A DNA stretch of 64,000 nucleotides. It comes from Bacteroidota bacterium. Its GTDB lineage: Bacteria; Bacteroidota; Bacteroidia; Chitinophagales; Saprospiraceae. Positions 28,101 through 35,362 of the stretch are shown piece after piece. The notes under the pieces are model-generated. The model worked only from the letters and a program-made list of their open reading frames with translations. It made no database searches and was not told the origin of the DNA. The position numbers and the translations under genes are program-made. The DNA is taken from contig JAFMBH010000001.1 of NCBI GenBank assembly GCA_017858735.1, positions 156,276 through 220,275 of the forward strand, given 5' to 3'. Positions within the stretch are counted from its first letter, which is position 1, and the number at the start of each line of letters is the position of its first letter.

Positions 28101-28237
28101 GTTCCTTCAAACAAACTAGAATGAAAAACATTGTTTATTCCTTTTAAAGGAATATTATTATCGGTTCCCAATTTTTTTAAAAAATTTTGATTTGCAAATA
28201 TAATAGTAATACTCATATATAATATATTGAATGTCAA
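25196..28237 (-). CDS. Membrane-anchored degenerate STAND-like protein with coiled coil and beta-propeller
   Basis: A 1013-residue protein and the first gene of the cassette. Residues ~40-300 look like an nSTAND-type NTPase: Walker-B-like PYLFVIDNAQA (136-146). The Walker A position reads FLFGTNGNKDL, with no GKS/T, so NTP hydrolysis is unlikely. Residues ~300-460 are winged-helix-like, with WARFYAPEYELTIHFIENS as seen before the membrane in such proteins. One TM helix follows (~478-500), then an Ala/Glu/Lys coiled coil (~500-650) with a 35-residue internal repeat (ALIATKAESIAK twice), then a WD40/PQQ-like propeller (~690-1005). Start at 28237 or 28216. Function unknown; I infer a signal or assembly scaffold. 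Confidence 0.75.
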   Translation of the reverse strand: MTFNILYMSITIIFANQNFLKKLGTDNNIPLKGINNVFHSSLFEGTSSVLIEYTVNLLIEHKSLFLFGTNGNKDLNEYSKDNIYINTLIKNLLNKLGSITSLKGHSLYLNESLVQIFKNNPDIDLPSENTNNNDTPYLFVIDNAQAYFDSLSNKEIDNELAFIKEINKRGIYTIFYFKTMGMVNSYSNLALLLNKVGQFIPEATSEGIKVFLEEVCSIYYLSLSSSCQELMLGEISKNNISLSIVASCIQQINLLLKDKSDTQRIVLSEHFDETGGFNNLIQKQYDLFKNKSYLIMKNQEGISLSSMNKVYQSFFQCFLIKNNKNDFSFRNLTIDNIKDISNLPLTQIKIIIHDLDSNSFKFIKKVEEYYTIISPDFLSHWEEMEQWKMEELSKINSYLDLNSQAVLHLNGNADLLTGSFLEEAVIWLNETNHNLHWARFYAPEYELTIHFIENSISNKKAALEASQRRSKRLLKISRGIAFVVGGAFILSSLAAILAGIERNNALLAKKNAESERKIAITAKEQALDAKEFADLERKKALIATKAESIAKQLAENERLQAIVARDEANQEKVKALIATKAESIAKEQAELDRTIAISAKDVAEKERQNAIAARLEVDKALLQASNNFKRAEKLRKQQEARADALNSFRFYLNNQIKEGLKLSAIAYVVNTQNEGNPYEPEIYKSLVYGLNASIPNTFSLKLKQPLKNMAISGNGKLIAAYSIGGIITIFQPNFVKIINIKIPFQKFESFCFTKNNDLLVGATDGYIHLYDLSSGTLKWSRLISGEPVKSVLHLNEDNYLFSSLNDIFILNGLSQDSPFQKYKLPVEKPLTKIIKGNSSNFIYVTLGNSVYTMKINKFTSSSNWEKLLEVPNQISTIAIKAYQNEDYLLLGDIKGNIYLINNLTGKIIFNKKAHQSSITYCNLDIVKDDLLLISSGLDHKIIVDYIFRNKNEPFISKSTIDFDLHSGWVTDMVFDANTGVYYSCSDDMNIRKWFFDPNEIYNMAQIFLNEKGK

Positions 28238-28399
28238 TTAAAATTTTTTTTTCTATCAAAACTTTTTTTCACCTAAATGGTAGATTAATATTTTTTTCAT
28301 ATTATTTTTCAAGGAATCAATACCCTTAATCATTCTCTTGACAATATTATTTTCATGTATAATGCCGCAAAAAATCCATTATATCTGTAATAAAATGGT

Positions 28400-28477
28400 A
28401 AATATTTAGTCTATTTTGATAAATTTGCATGATGAAAAAGAACACATTATTCTTAAGAACGATTAATAAAGATTTTG
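28400..28477 (+). repeat. Right copy of 78-bp direct repeat (functional hemE 5' end)
   Basis: Partner of 18833-18910 with 71/78 identical bases and no gaps. Here the repeat runs into an intact hemE frame. Homology stops on both sides, so the duplicated unit starts near the expected -33 position and ends about 16 codons into hemE. Confidence 0.9.
28420..28427 (+). promoter_or_regulatory. TAnnTTTG -7 element of hemE, very close to the start codon
   Basis: TAAATTTG ends one base before the first hemE ATG (28429) and four before the second (28432). With a start site about 5-7 bases after the element, the mRNA would begin at or just past the ATG, suggesting leaderless translation. No strong -33 box was seen. 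Confidence 0.45.
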
Positions 28478-29463
28478 TAGAAAGGCCACCTGTCTGGTTA
28501 ATGCGGCAAGCTGGAAGAATATTACCTGAATATAAAGCAATTAGAGCGAAACTAACCGGTTTCAAAGAATTGGTGAAATCACCTAAGTTAGCTGCAGAGG
28601 TAACTTTGCAACCTGTTGATTTGCTCAAGGTAGATGCTGCTATATTATTCAGTGATATTTTGGTCATACCCGAAGCGATGGGTTTAGATTATGAAATGAT
28701 TGAAGCAAGAGGTCCTTTTTTTCCAAAAACGATTCAATCAAAAAGCGATATTGATCAACTTTTAACGGGTGAGAAAGCGGCTGATAGGCTCGATTACGTC
28801 TATAATACTATCACTGAAATTAATAAGTATATTCCTGGAAACATTCCTTTAATAGGTTTTGCAGGTGCACCATGGACTATTTTAGCCTATATGATAGAGG
28901 GAAAGGGGAGTAAGACCTTTTCTGTAGCCAAAAAATTTCTTTATGCTGAACCTGAATGGTCTCATTATTTATTGGATAAAATTACGGATAGTACCATTCA
29001 TTATTTAAGGAATCAAGTTAATGCGGGTGTTCAAACTTTGCAATTGTTTGATTCCTGGGCCGGCCTTCTAAGTATGGAGCAATTTAATACGTTTTCTCTA
29101 CCGTACATGCAACGAATAAAGGAGGCCATTTCGGAAGTACCTCTTACTATTTTTGCAAAAGGAGCAATGCTTCAATTACAGGATATTGCTGAGATAAAAC
29201 CAGAAGTTATTGGTATTGATTGGAATATCTCTCCGTTAAAGGTGAGACAATGGCTGGGTACAGAAACTATTTTACAAGGTAATATGGATCCCTGTTTGTT
29301 ATATGCAACACCTGAATATGTTTTTGAAGAAACAGTCAAAATGTGCAAGGAATTTGGACGAAACCATATTGCCAATTTAGGGCACGGCGTTTATCCTGAT
29401 ACTCCTTTAGAGGGTGTTAAAGCTTTTATTGCCGCGGTTAAAAGCATCAGATACTTAGAATAA
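28429..29463 (+). CDS. hemE: Uroporphyrinogen decarboxylase
   Basis: Decarboxylates uroporphyrinogen III to coproporphyrinogen III in haem synthesis. The N-terminal signature RPPVWLMRQAGRILPEY contains the substrate-binding Arg residues. The catalytic-Asp segment AILFSDILVIPEAMG and the GFAGAPWTILAYMIEG segment are present. The length of 344 residues is full. The first 16 codons lie in the direct repeat shared with 18833-18910, so the promoter and start of this gene may have been recombined, but the frame is intact. The 190-base gap before it (28238-28428) is AT-rich and holds the divergent promoter regions. Confidence 0.97.
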   Translation: MMKKNTLFLRTINKDFVERPPVWLMRQAGRILPEYKAIRAKLTGFKELVKSPKLAAEVTLQPVDLLKVDAAILFSDILVIPEAMGLDYEMIEARGPFFPKTIQSKSDIDQLLTGEKAADRLDYVYNTITEINKYIPGNIPLIGFAGAPWTILAYMIEGKGSKTFSVAKKFLYAEPEWSHYLLDKITDSTIHYLRNQVNAGVQTLQLFDSWAGLLSMEQFNTFSLPYMQRIKEAISEVPLTIFAKGAMLQLQDIAEIKPEVIGIDWNISPLKVRQWLGTETILQGNMDPCLLYATPEYVFEETVKMCKEFGRNHIANLGHGVYPDTPLEGVKAFIAAVKSIRYLE

Positions 29464-29476
29464 TGGGAATTTTATA

Positions 29477-29484
29477 TAAATTTG
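29477..29484 (+). promoter_or_regulatory. TAnnTTTG -7 element before accD
   Basis: TAAATTTG lies 39 bases before the accD ATG and just after the hemE stop, matching the phylum -7 consensus. No clear -33 partner was seen. Confidence 0.4.
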
Positions 29485-29523
29485 CAAGATTTTAAATTTC
29501 TTCCGGTATTAATATTATGATTT

Positions 29524-30369
29524 ATGAGTTGGTTCAAAAGATTGAAGGAAGGCATACAAACTGCCACTAGAAATAAGAAGGAAGCACCGGAGGGACTTTG
29601 GTATAAATGCGACCGATGTAAAGAAACTTCCACAGCAAAGGAGTTGAGGGAGAATTTTCATAAATGTCCAAAATGCAATTACCACACAAGAATTGGTTCG
29701 GATGATTATTTTGAAATTATTTTCGATGCTGAATATCAACTTTTACATGAAGAATTAAAATCAAAAGATGCTCTTTCCTTCGAAGATGTAAAATCTTATC
29801 CGCAAAGGTTAGAAGAAGCCTACAAGAAAAATAGTGTTTCTGATGCTATTACTGTTGCTCTTGGAAATATTGACGATAATAAATTGGTTATTGCCTGTAT
29901 GGATTTCAGTTTTATTGGAGGTTCTATGGGTTCAGTAGTTGGCGAACGTATTTCTCGGGCTATTGATTCCGCTATTGCTTCGCAATGTCCTTTATTGATT
30001 ATTAGTAAATCTGGAGGTGCGCGAATGATGGAATCAGCATATTCTTTAATGCAGATGGCTAAAACTTCAGCAAAACTTACCCTGCTTGCCCGTGCAGGCT
30101 ATCCCTTTTTTAGTTTGATGACGGACCCTACTACAGGTGGTGTTACTGCATCATTTGCTATGCTTGGTGATATTAATATGGCAGAACCTGAATGTTTAAT
30201 AGGATTTGCCGGACCAAGAGTTATTAAAGAAACCATAAAACGCGAACTACCTGAAGGATTTCAAACTGCAGAATTTCTACTGGAAAAAGGTTTTCTGGAT
30301 TTTATTGTAGATAGAAAAAATCTGAAGGAAACTATGAGGGACTTATTAGTCCTTTTTGCTAAAAGTTAA
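29524..30369 (+). CDS. accD: Acetyl-CoA carboxylase carboxyltransferase subunit beta
   Basis: Transfers the carboxyl group from biotin to acetyl-CoA to make malonyl-CoA. The N-terminal four-cysteine zinc ribbon (WYKCDRCKET, then HKCPKCNYH) is intact. SGGARMMESAYSLMQMAK, TDPTTGGVTASFAMLGD and the GFAGPRVIKETIKRELPEGF block are the crotonase-fold core. The length of 281 residues is normal. The alpha subunit gene is not in the window. It converges on the ThiF-rhodanese gene with a 4-base gap. Confidence 0.96.
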   Translation: MSWFKRLKEGIQTATRNKKEAPEGLWYKCDRCKETSTAKELRENFHKCPKCNYHTRIGSDDYFEIIFDAEYQLLHEELKSKDALSFEDVKSYPQRLEEAYKKNSVSDAITVALGNIDDNKLVIACMDFSFIGGSMGSVVGERISRAIDSAIASQCPLLIISKSGGARMMESAYSLMQMAKTSAKLTLLARAGYPFFSLMTDPTTGGVTASFAMLGDINMAEPECLIGFAGPRVIKETIKRELPEGFQTAEFLLEKGFLDFIVDRKNLKETMRDLLVLFAKS

Positions 30370-30373
30370 ATCT

Positions 30374-31468
30374 TTATTTTTTTATTGCTTCTAAGCCGCC
30401 TTTCAGGGAGTATGCTTTTTTGTTGCCATCTGTAAGTTGTTGAAAAATTTGAGCCGCTTGTTTGCTTCTCTTTCCTGACTGACAATAAAAAAGTATTTCC
30501 TTTTGGTTGTAGTTTATTTTGTGATATTCTTCTTTTATTTTGGGTAATGGGATATGAATCCCTCCAATGTGCATTATATTTCTCTCTTCCTCGGTTCGTA
30601 CGTCAATTAATTGAAATTTTTTGAAGTTCTCTTCCCAATTTTCAGAATATTCAATTTCGTTTATCAAAGTGGGAATGCAATAGTTTTGGATGGGAATAAT
30701 TTCGTTGATTTCGAACGGTACAGGTTTAGCTATATAAATTTTATGACTGTCCATAGACAATGCATCAAAAATCCAGGTTGAATTTACAATAAGTTCACCC
30801 AAACCTGTGATTAGCTTTATTACTTCTAATGCTTGAACACAACCGATGATTCCTGGCAGTACACCCAACACTCCGCCTTCTGCACATGAGGGTATAACGC
30901 CTGCTTCCGGTGGTTCAGGATATATATTCCTGTAATTACAGCTCCTCTTGTTGTCCAAAAGTACATTGAAGCTTGAAACCTGACCTTCATACTGAAAAAC
31001 AGCACCATAGATATAAGGTTTATCCATGATAACACAAGCGTCATTTAATAAATATCTCGTTGCAAAATTGTCGGAACCATCAACAATCACATCATAATCA
31101 AAAAGAATTGATTTCACATTTTCATAATCAATGGCCGTATTAAAAACTTCCACATTGACAAAAGGATGGAGTTTTTTAATTTTTTCACCTGCCACGATAG
31201 CTTTTAGTCTGCCAACATCAGATTCATCAAACAGAATCTGTCTGTGCAAATTTTCAATATTAATAATATCAAAATCTACTATACCTAATTTGCCAATCCC
31301 CGCTGCTCCAAGATATAAAAGAATAGGACAACCAAGCCCTCCGGCCCCAACTACTAAAACGTTAGATTTTTTTAGCGCCATTTGAGCTTTTTCGTCAAAT
31401 CCAGGTAATTGTAAATGACGTTTATATCTTAACCATTCAGTTTGTGATAAAATATCATGGGACATCAT
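30374..31468 (-). CDS. ThiF/MoeB-type adenylyltransferase fused to a rhodanese domain
   Basis: A 364-residue E1-like enzyme that adenylates a ThiS/MoaD-like sulfur carrier and may then sulfurate it. The nucleotide motif VVGAGGLGCPILLYLGAAG, the ATP/metal residues ENLHRQILF and the catalytic region IPSCAEGGVLGVLPG are present. The C-terminal ~100 residues are a rhodanese with active-site loop FYCQSGKRS, as in human MOCS3. The usual zinc C-x-x-C is replaced by NYRN (CNYRNIYPEPP) and the second pair is missing, so the zinc site is lost. It overlaps the kinase-like gene by 4 bases. No sulfur-carrier gene is nearby, so thiamine versus molybdopterin use is undecided. Confidence 0.88.
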   Translation of the reverse strand: MMSHDILSQTEWLRYKRHLQLPGFDEKAQMALKKSNVLVVGAGGLGCPILLYLGAAGIGKLGIVDFDIINIENLHRQILFDESDVGRLKAIVAGEKIKKLHPFVNVEVFNTAIDYENVKSILFDYDVIVDGSDNFATRYLLNDACVIMDKPYIYGAVFQYEGQVSSFNVLLDNKRSCNYRNIYPEPPEAGVIPSCAEGGVLGVLPGIIGCVQALEVIKLITGLGELIVNSTWIFDALSMDSHKIYIAKPVPFEINEIIPIQNYCIPTLINEIEYSENWEENFKKFQLIDVRTEEERNIMHIGGIHIPLPKIKEEYHKINYNQKEILFYCQSGKRSKQAAQIFQQLTDGNKKAYSLKGGLEAIKK

Positions 31469-32511
31469 TGCCAGTTAATTACAGGTTTATTCAGAATTTT
31501 TTCTAAATGCAACTGGGTTATTTCTCCCATAGTTACTGCTTGTTTAAATGCAATATCGCCATGTAATTGAAATAATTCATTACCTAGTTGACTGGTTTTC
31601 TCTATCGTTGAAATTTGATCCATTCTAAAAATCCTGAACAAACTATTTACTCTGTCCTGCTCGGTTCTAATTCTTTCCGAAATGAGACTTCTCTCCTCCA
31701 GTTGATATTGTTTTACCGACTGAGGGCCAATATTATTAATACCCAAAGTTATTATAGGATTATTTTCTTTAAAAAACTGAGGTTGGTAGAATCTTTTTGA
31801 ACCTTCAAATGTTTGTTGATCAAAATCTATGGCTCTCATTCTATATTGGTTACCTTCAATATCAGGGGTAATATCTACAACATAATTGTATGATCTCATA
31901 TCACCAAGTAACCTCGCAAAGCACCTTTCGTTAAATTTAACAAATTCCTTAATAATTCTTATCTGATTAAAAGGATCAGTATTTAAGCGTCTATTAATAA
32001 AATCGTCACCGGGTATCCCTGCAATATGTTCTTCAATAAGTGTTTCATCGTCAATTAAATAGTAGAAATAATTTGGAGAAAGAAGCGATTCTAATTCTAA
32101 ACCATATACTCTTGAGGCATCTGATATTTTGACGTAAAAATGGTCATAATTATCATTCAGCCTATTAATAATTCGAATACGAAAAGGCTTGGAATTTCCA
32201 AAAGTACAAAAATCAATTCTTGCAATAGTTAAATGTTCTAACACACTAATATCACCTCCCGTTTTTAACAAGGCATAAATCAATTTTAAGCTATTATAAA
32301 TTTCGGTTTGAGCTGATTCATGATAAAAAACAGATTCCCATCCAGTATCTTTATCATTTTGTCCGGTCACTGGAATCGTTGCTTCATATCGAAGTAAATC
32401 GCTATATTGAAGAGGAAGTTTACTCACCCTGTTATAATAAGACAAATAGGCTAATAACCTTTCCCCAATAGGATATCTGATTTTTTTTCTCGACGGAATA
32501 TTTCCAAGCAT
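31465..32511 (-). CDS. Uncharacterised protein with kinase-like motifs
   Basis: A 348-residue soluble protein of no family I can name. Its central part reads like a protein-kinase/aminoglycoside-phosphotransferase fold: FYVKIS with Lys128 as a beta3-type lysine, Glu139/Glu141 as a helix-C type glutamate, LIEEHIAGIPG as a hinge, GDMRSYN with Asp204 and Asn209 in D-x4-N spacing like a catalytic loop, and AIDFD (Asp229) like the metal-binding motif. There is no clear glycine-rich loop. It lies 21 bases after acs and overlaps the ThiF-rhodanese gene by 4 bases, so the pair is translationally coupled. The kinase reading is inference from motif spacing. Confidence 0.7.
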   Translation of the reverse strand: MLGNIPSRKKIRYPIGERLLAYLSYYNRVSKLPLQYSDLLRYEATIPVTGQNDKDTGWESVFYHESAQTEIYNSLKLIYALLKTGGDISVLEHLTIARIDFCTFGNSKPFRIRIINRLNDNYDHFYVKISDASRVYGLELESLLSPNYFYYLIDDETLIEEHIAGIPGDDFINRRLNTDPFNQIRIIKEFVKFNERCFARLLGDMRSYNYVVDITPDIEGNQYRMRAIDFDQQTFEGSKRFYQPQFFKENNPIITLGINNIGPQSVKQYQLEERSLISERIRTEQDRVNSLFRIFRMDQISTIEKTSQLGNELFQLHGDIAFKQAVTMGEITQLHLEKILNKPVINWQ

Positions 32512-32532
32512 AATAAAGACAATTTAGCAAAA

Positions 32533-34431
32533 TTACACGGCTCCGTCTTTAATTTCCTCCACAATTTCAGGATTTAGTAGGGTACTTACATCACCGAAAC
32601 CTTCTGTTTCACCACCGGCCACCTTTCGTAAAATTCTTCTCATTATTTTACCCGACCGGGTTTTGGGTAGTCCGGAAACCAACTGAATTTTATCAGGTTT
32701 TGCTATCGCTCCAATTTGTTTGGCAACAACGTCTGCAATTTCTTTTTTCAAGGCCGCTTCATCCATATTAAAATCGACAGGAATTACATAGGCATAAATT
32801 CCCTGACCTTTAATGTCATGAGGAAAACCAACCACGGCTGATTCCACTACATGAGGATGACGATTTATGGCATTTTCTACTTCTGCCGTACCTAATCTGT
32901 GACCTGATACATTAATAACATCATCTACTCTACCAATAATCCGATAATTCCCGTCTTTGTCTCTTTTTGCACCATCTCCGGTAAAATAGTACCCTGGATA
33001 CAGAGAAAAATAGGTTTGTCTGCACCTTTCATGATCTCCGTAGGTTGTTCTAAGAATGGAAGGCCAGGGAAACTTGATACACAATAACCCTTCCACACCA
33101 TTACCTTCCAGTTCGATTCCATCAGCTGACAATAGAACAGGCTGAATACCCGGTAATGGTTTGGTAGCATAACTTGGAATAGAAGGAGTAATTCCTGCTA
33201 ACGTTGAGATCATAATTCCACCTGTTTCAGTCTGCCACCAGGTATCTACGATAGGACAATTATTTCTTCCCACTTTCTCGTTATACCAATGCCATGCTTC
33301 TTCGTTAATTGGTTCACCTACACTTCCCAAAACTTTTAGACTTGTTAATGCATATTTTTCAACAAAAGAATTTCCGTAAGCCATCAACGCTCTGATAGCC
33401 GTTGGTGCCGTATAAAAGTGAGTAACTTTATATTTGTCACAAATCTCCCAGAATCTTCCGGCATCTGGATAAGTTGGAACACCTTCAAACATAAGCGAAG
33501 TAGCACCAACAAGCAGCGGCCCATAAACGATATAAGAATGTCCAGTTATCCAACCGATGTCAGCGGTACACCAATACAAATCATTGTCTTTCAATTGAAA
33601 TACCTGCTTGAAGGAATAAGCGGTGTAAACCATATAACCACCACAAGTATGCACAACCCCTTTAGGTTTACCTGTTGATCCTGAGGTATATAAAATAAAT
33701 AATAAATCTTCAGAATCCATGGCCTCAGCCTCGCATACAGCTGATTGAGAAGGCACTACATCATGCCACCATATATCGCGATCAGGAAACCATTTCACCT
33801 CATCCCCTGTATTTTTATAGACGAGAACATTTTGAACACACTGACAACCAGGAAATGACAAAGCTTCATCAACGACTTGTTTTACGGCAATATGTTTTGC
33901 CCCCCGATCATTAAAATCGGAACAAATAACCATTTTACATTGAGAATCTTCAATTCTATCTGCGAGAGATTGTGCAGAAAAACCAGCAAATACAACGGAG
34001 TGAACAGCTCCAATTCTTGCACAGGCCAAAATTGAAATAGCCAGTTCAGGCACCATTGGCATATAAAAACAAATCCTATCCCCTTTTTTTATACCATATT
34101 CTTTTAAACTATTGGCTACCTTATTAACCTCTTGATATAAAGAAAGATAGGTGAATGATCTTGGTGATTTATCAGGAGCGTTGGGCTCCCAATAAAAGGC
34201 TATTTGATCGGCTTTTTCAGGTAAATGCCTGTCAAGACAATTTTCTGTGATATTCATTTTACCACCTACAAACCATTGGACGTTTGGATCTGTGAAATTC
34301 CAGGATAAAACTTTGTCCCAACGTTTCTTCCAGGTAAAACCAGAGGCTATTTCCTCCCAAAATAACTCAGGTTGTTGACAACTCTTATGGTAAATTTCTT
34401 CAAACTGAGTGATATCTTTAATTAATTCCAT
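32533..34431 (-). CDS. acs: Acetate--CoA ligase (acetyl-CoA synthetase)
   Basis: Forms acetyl-CoA from acetate and ATP through acetyl-AMP. The adenylate-forming motifs are clear: YTSGSTGKPKGVVHT, the WWQTETGG motif, and YYFTGDGAKRDKDG. The C-terminal SGLPKTRSGKIMRRILRK carries the catalytic lysine that is the usual acetylation target. The length of 632 residues is typical. It is probably first of a leftward set with the kinase-like and ThiF-rhodanese genes. The 158-base gap on its upstream side shows no clear TAnnTTTG element. Confidence 0.96.
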   Translation of the reverse strand: MELIKDITQFEEIYHKSCQQPELFWEEIASGFTWKKRWDKVLSWNFTDPNVQWFVGGKMNITENCLDRHLPEKADQIAFYWEPNAPDKSPRSFTYLSLYQEVNKVANSLKEYGIKKGDRICFYMPMVPELAISILACARIGAVHSVVFAGFSAQSLADRIEDSQCKMVICSDFNDRGAKHIAVKQVVDEALSFPGCQCVQNVLVYKNTGDEVKWFPDRDIWWHDVVPSQSAVCEAEAMDSEDLLFILYTSGSTGKPKGVVHTCGGYMVYTAYSFKQVFQLKDNDLYWCTADIGWITGHSYIVYGPLLVGATSLMFEGVPTYPDAGRFWEICDKYKVTHFYTAPTAIRALMAYGNSFVEKYALTSLKVLGSVGEPINEEAWHWYNEKVGRNNCPIVDTWWQTETGGIMISTLAGITPSIPSYATKPLPGIQPVLLSADGIELEGNGVEGLLCIKFPWPSILRTTYGDHERCRQTYFSLYPGYYFTGDGAKRDKDGNYRIIGRVDDVINVSGHRLGTAEVENAINRHPHVVESAVVGFPHDIKGQGIYAYVIPVDFNMDEAALKKEIADVVAKQIGAIAKPDKIQLVSGLPKTRSGKIMRRILRKVAGGETEGFGDVSTLLNPEIVEEIKDGAV

Positions 34432-34589
34432 AGTTTAGAATGTCTTTTAATTAGCTGAAAAATGAATGTTAAATATAGACATAGTCGTTTATTAATTCCT
34501 AATATTAATTCCGTTTTTATATATCTTTAAATTAAGTAGGCATTGATAAAGATTCTCCCTATTTTTCGGCGCTGAAAATTTTTATTTGT

Positions 34590-35360
34590 ATGTCATCTTC
34601 CTATTTACTATCCTTACCCATTTGTTTTATCCTTTTTGCCTGCCAGAATAAACCTAGTGATGAAGGAAATAAAAGTCTAACCATACCTGTTACGACAAAG
34701 AAATTTAGTTCAAAATCAAACCCTTGTCCAGATTCTTTAGGCTCATGTGCTGAAGTTGAAATTAAGGTTCCTTACATTACAGATCATCCAAAAGCAGATT
34801 TAATAAATCAAATTATTTTAAAGGAATTATCATTAGTTATGGAGAATTTTCCTCCCGATTTAAAATCACTTCAGGATATTCCAACTAAAATAGATTCCTT
34901 TATTTCACAACATCAAAGTTTTAGCCAGGAAGTCGATTTTCCACAACGATGGAGTTTCAATGTGTTTTATAATGTTCTTGAGAATAATGACAACAGCCTG
35001 TCCATATTATTGAATACAGACATTTATACTGGAGGTGCCCATCCCTTGAATGATATTTGCATTTTATCTTTTAACCCTGAAACGGGAAAAAAGGTGATTA
35101 TTTCAGATATTTTAAAAAATGAGAAGGCACTTAAAAGTTTAATAGTAAAAGAATTTCGAAGGAAAAGAAATCTTTCTGATACAGTTAATTTAACTGACGA
35201 AGGATTTTATTCAAATGAGTGGCCTCTACCCAGAAACTTTGCCTTATTGTCGCAAGGTCTTTATATTGTATATAATGCTTATGAAATAGGTCCTTATGTA
35301 TTAGGCTCAACCGAACTCTTAATACCTATTGATGCCATTAAACCGCTATTAATAAACTAA
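34590..35360 (+). CDS. Lipoprotein with RsiV/DUF3298-like domain
   Basis: A 256-residue lipoprotein. The signal peptide ends in a lipobox (FILFACQN). The mature region has the DUF4163-DUF3298 arrangement found in RsiV-like proteins: an early strand-helix region ([13 protein letters not shown]), then [19 protein letters not shown] and a C-terminal [19 protein letters not shown]. In RsiV the domain binds lysozyme, but the role here is unknown and no sigma factor is adjacent. It is 2 bases upstream of pgi, so probably co-transcribed. Confidence 0.82.
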   Translation: MSSSYLLSLPICFILFACQNKPSDEGNKSLTIPVTTKKFSSKSNPCPDSLGSCAEVEIKVPYITDHPKADLINQIILKELSLVMENFPPDLKSLQDIPTKIDSFISQHQSFSQEVDFPQRWSFNVFYNVLENNDNSLSILLNTDIYTGGAHPLNDICILSFNPETGKKVIISDILKNEKALKSLIVKEFRRKRNLSDTVNLTDEGFYSNEWPLPRNFALLSQGLYIVYNAYEIGPYVLGSTELLIPIDAIKPLLIN

Positions 35361-35362
35361 TT

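Noticed and set aside
28353..28667. Minus-strand frame across the hemE start
   Set aside because: It is a shadow of hemE; the plus-strand frame encodes a clear full-length HemE.
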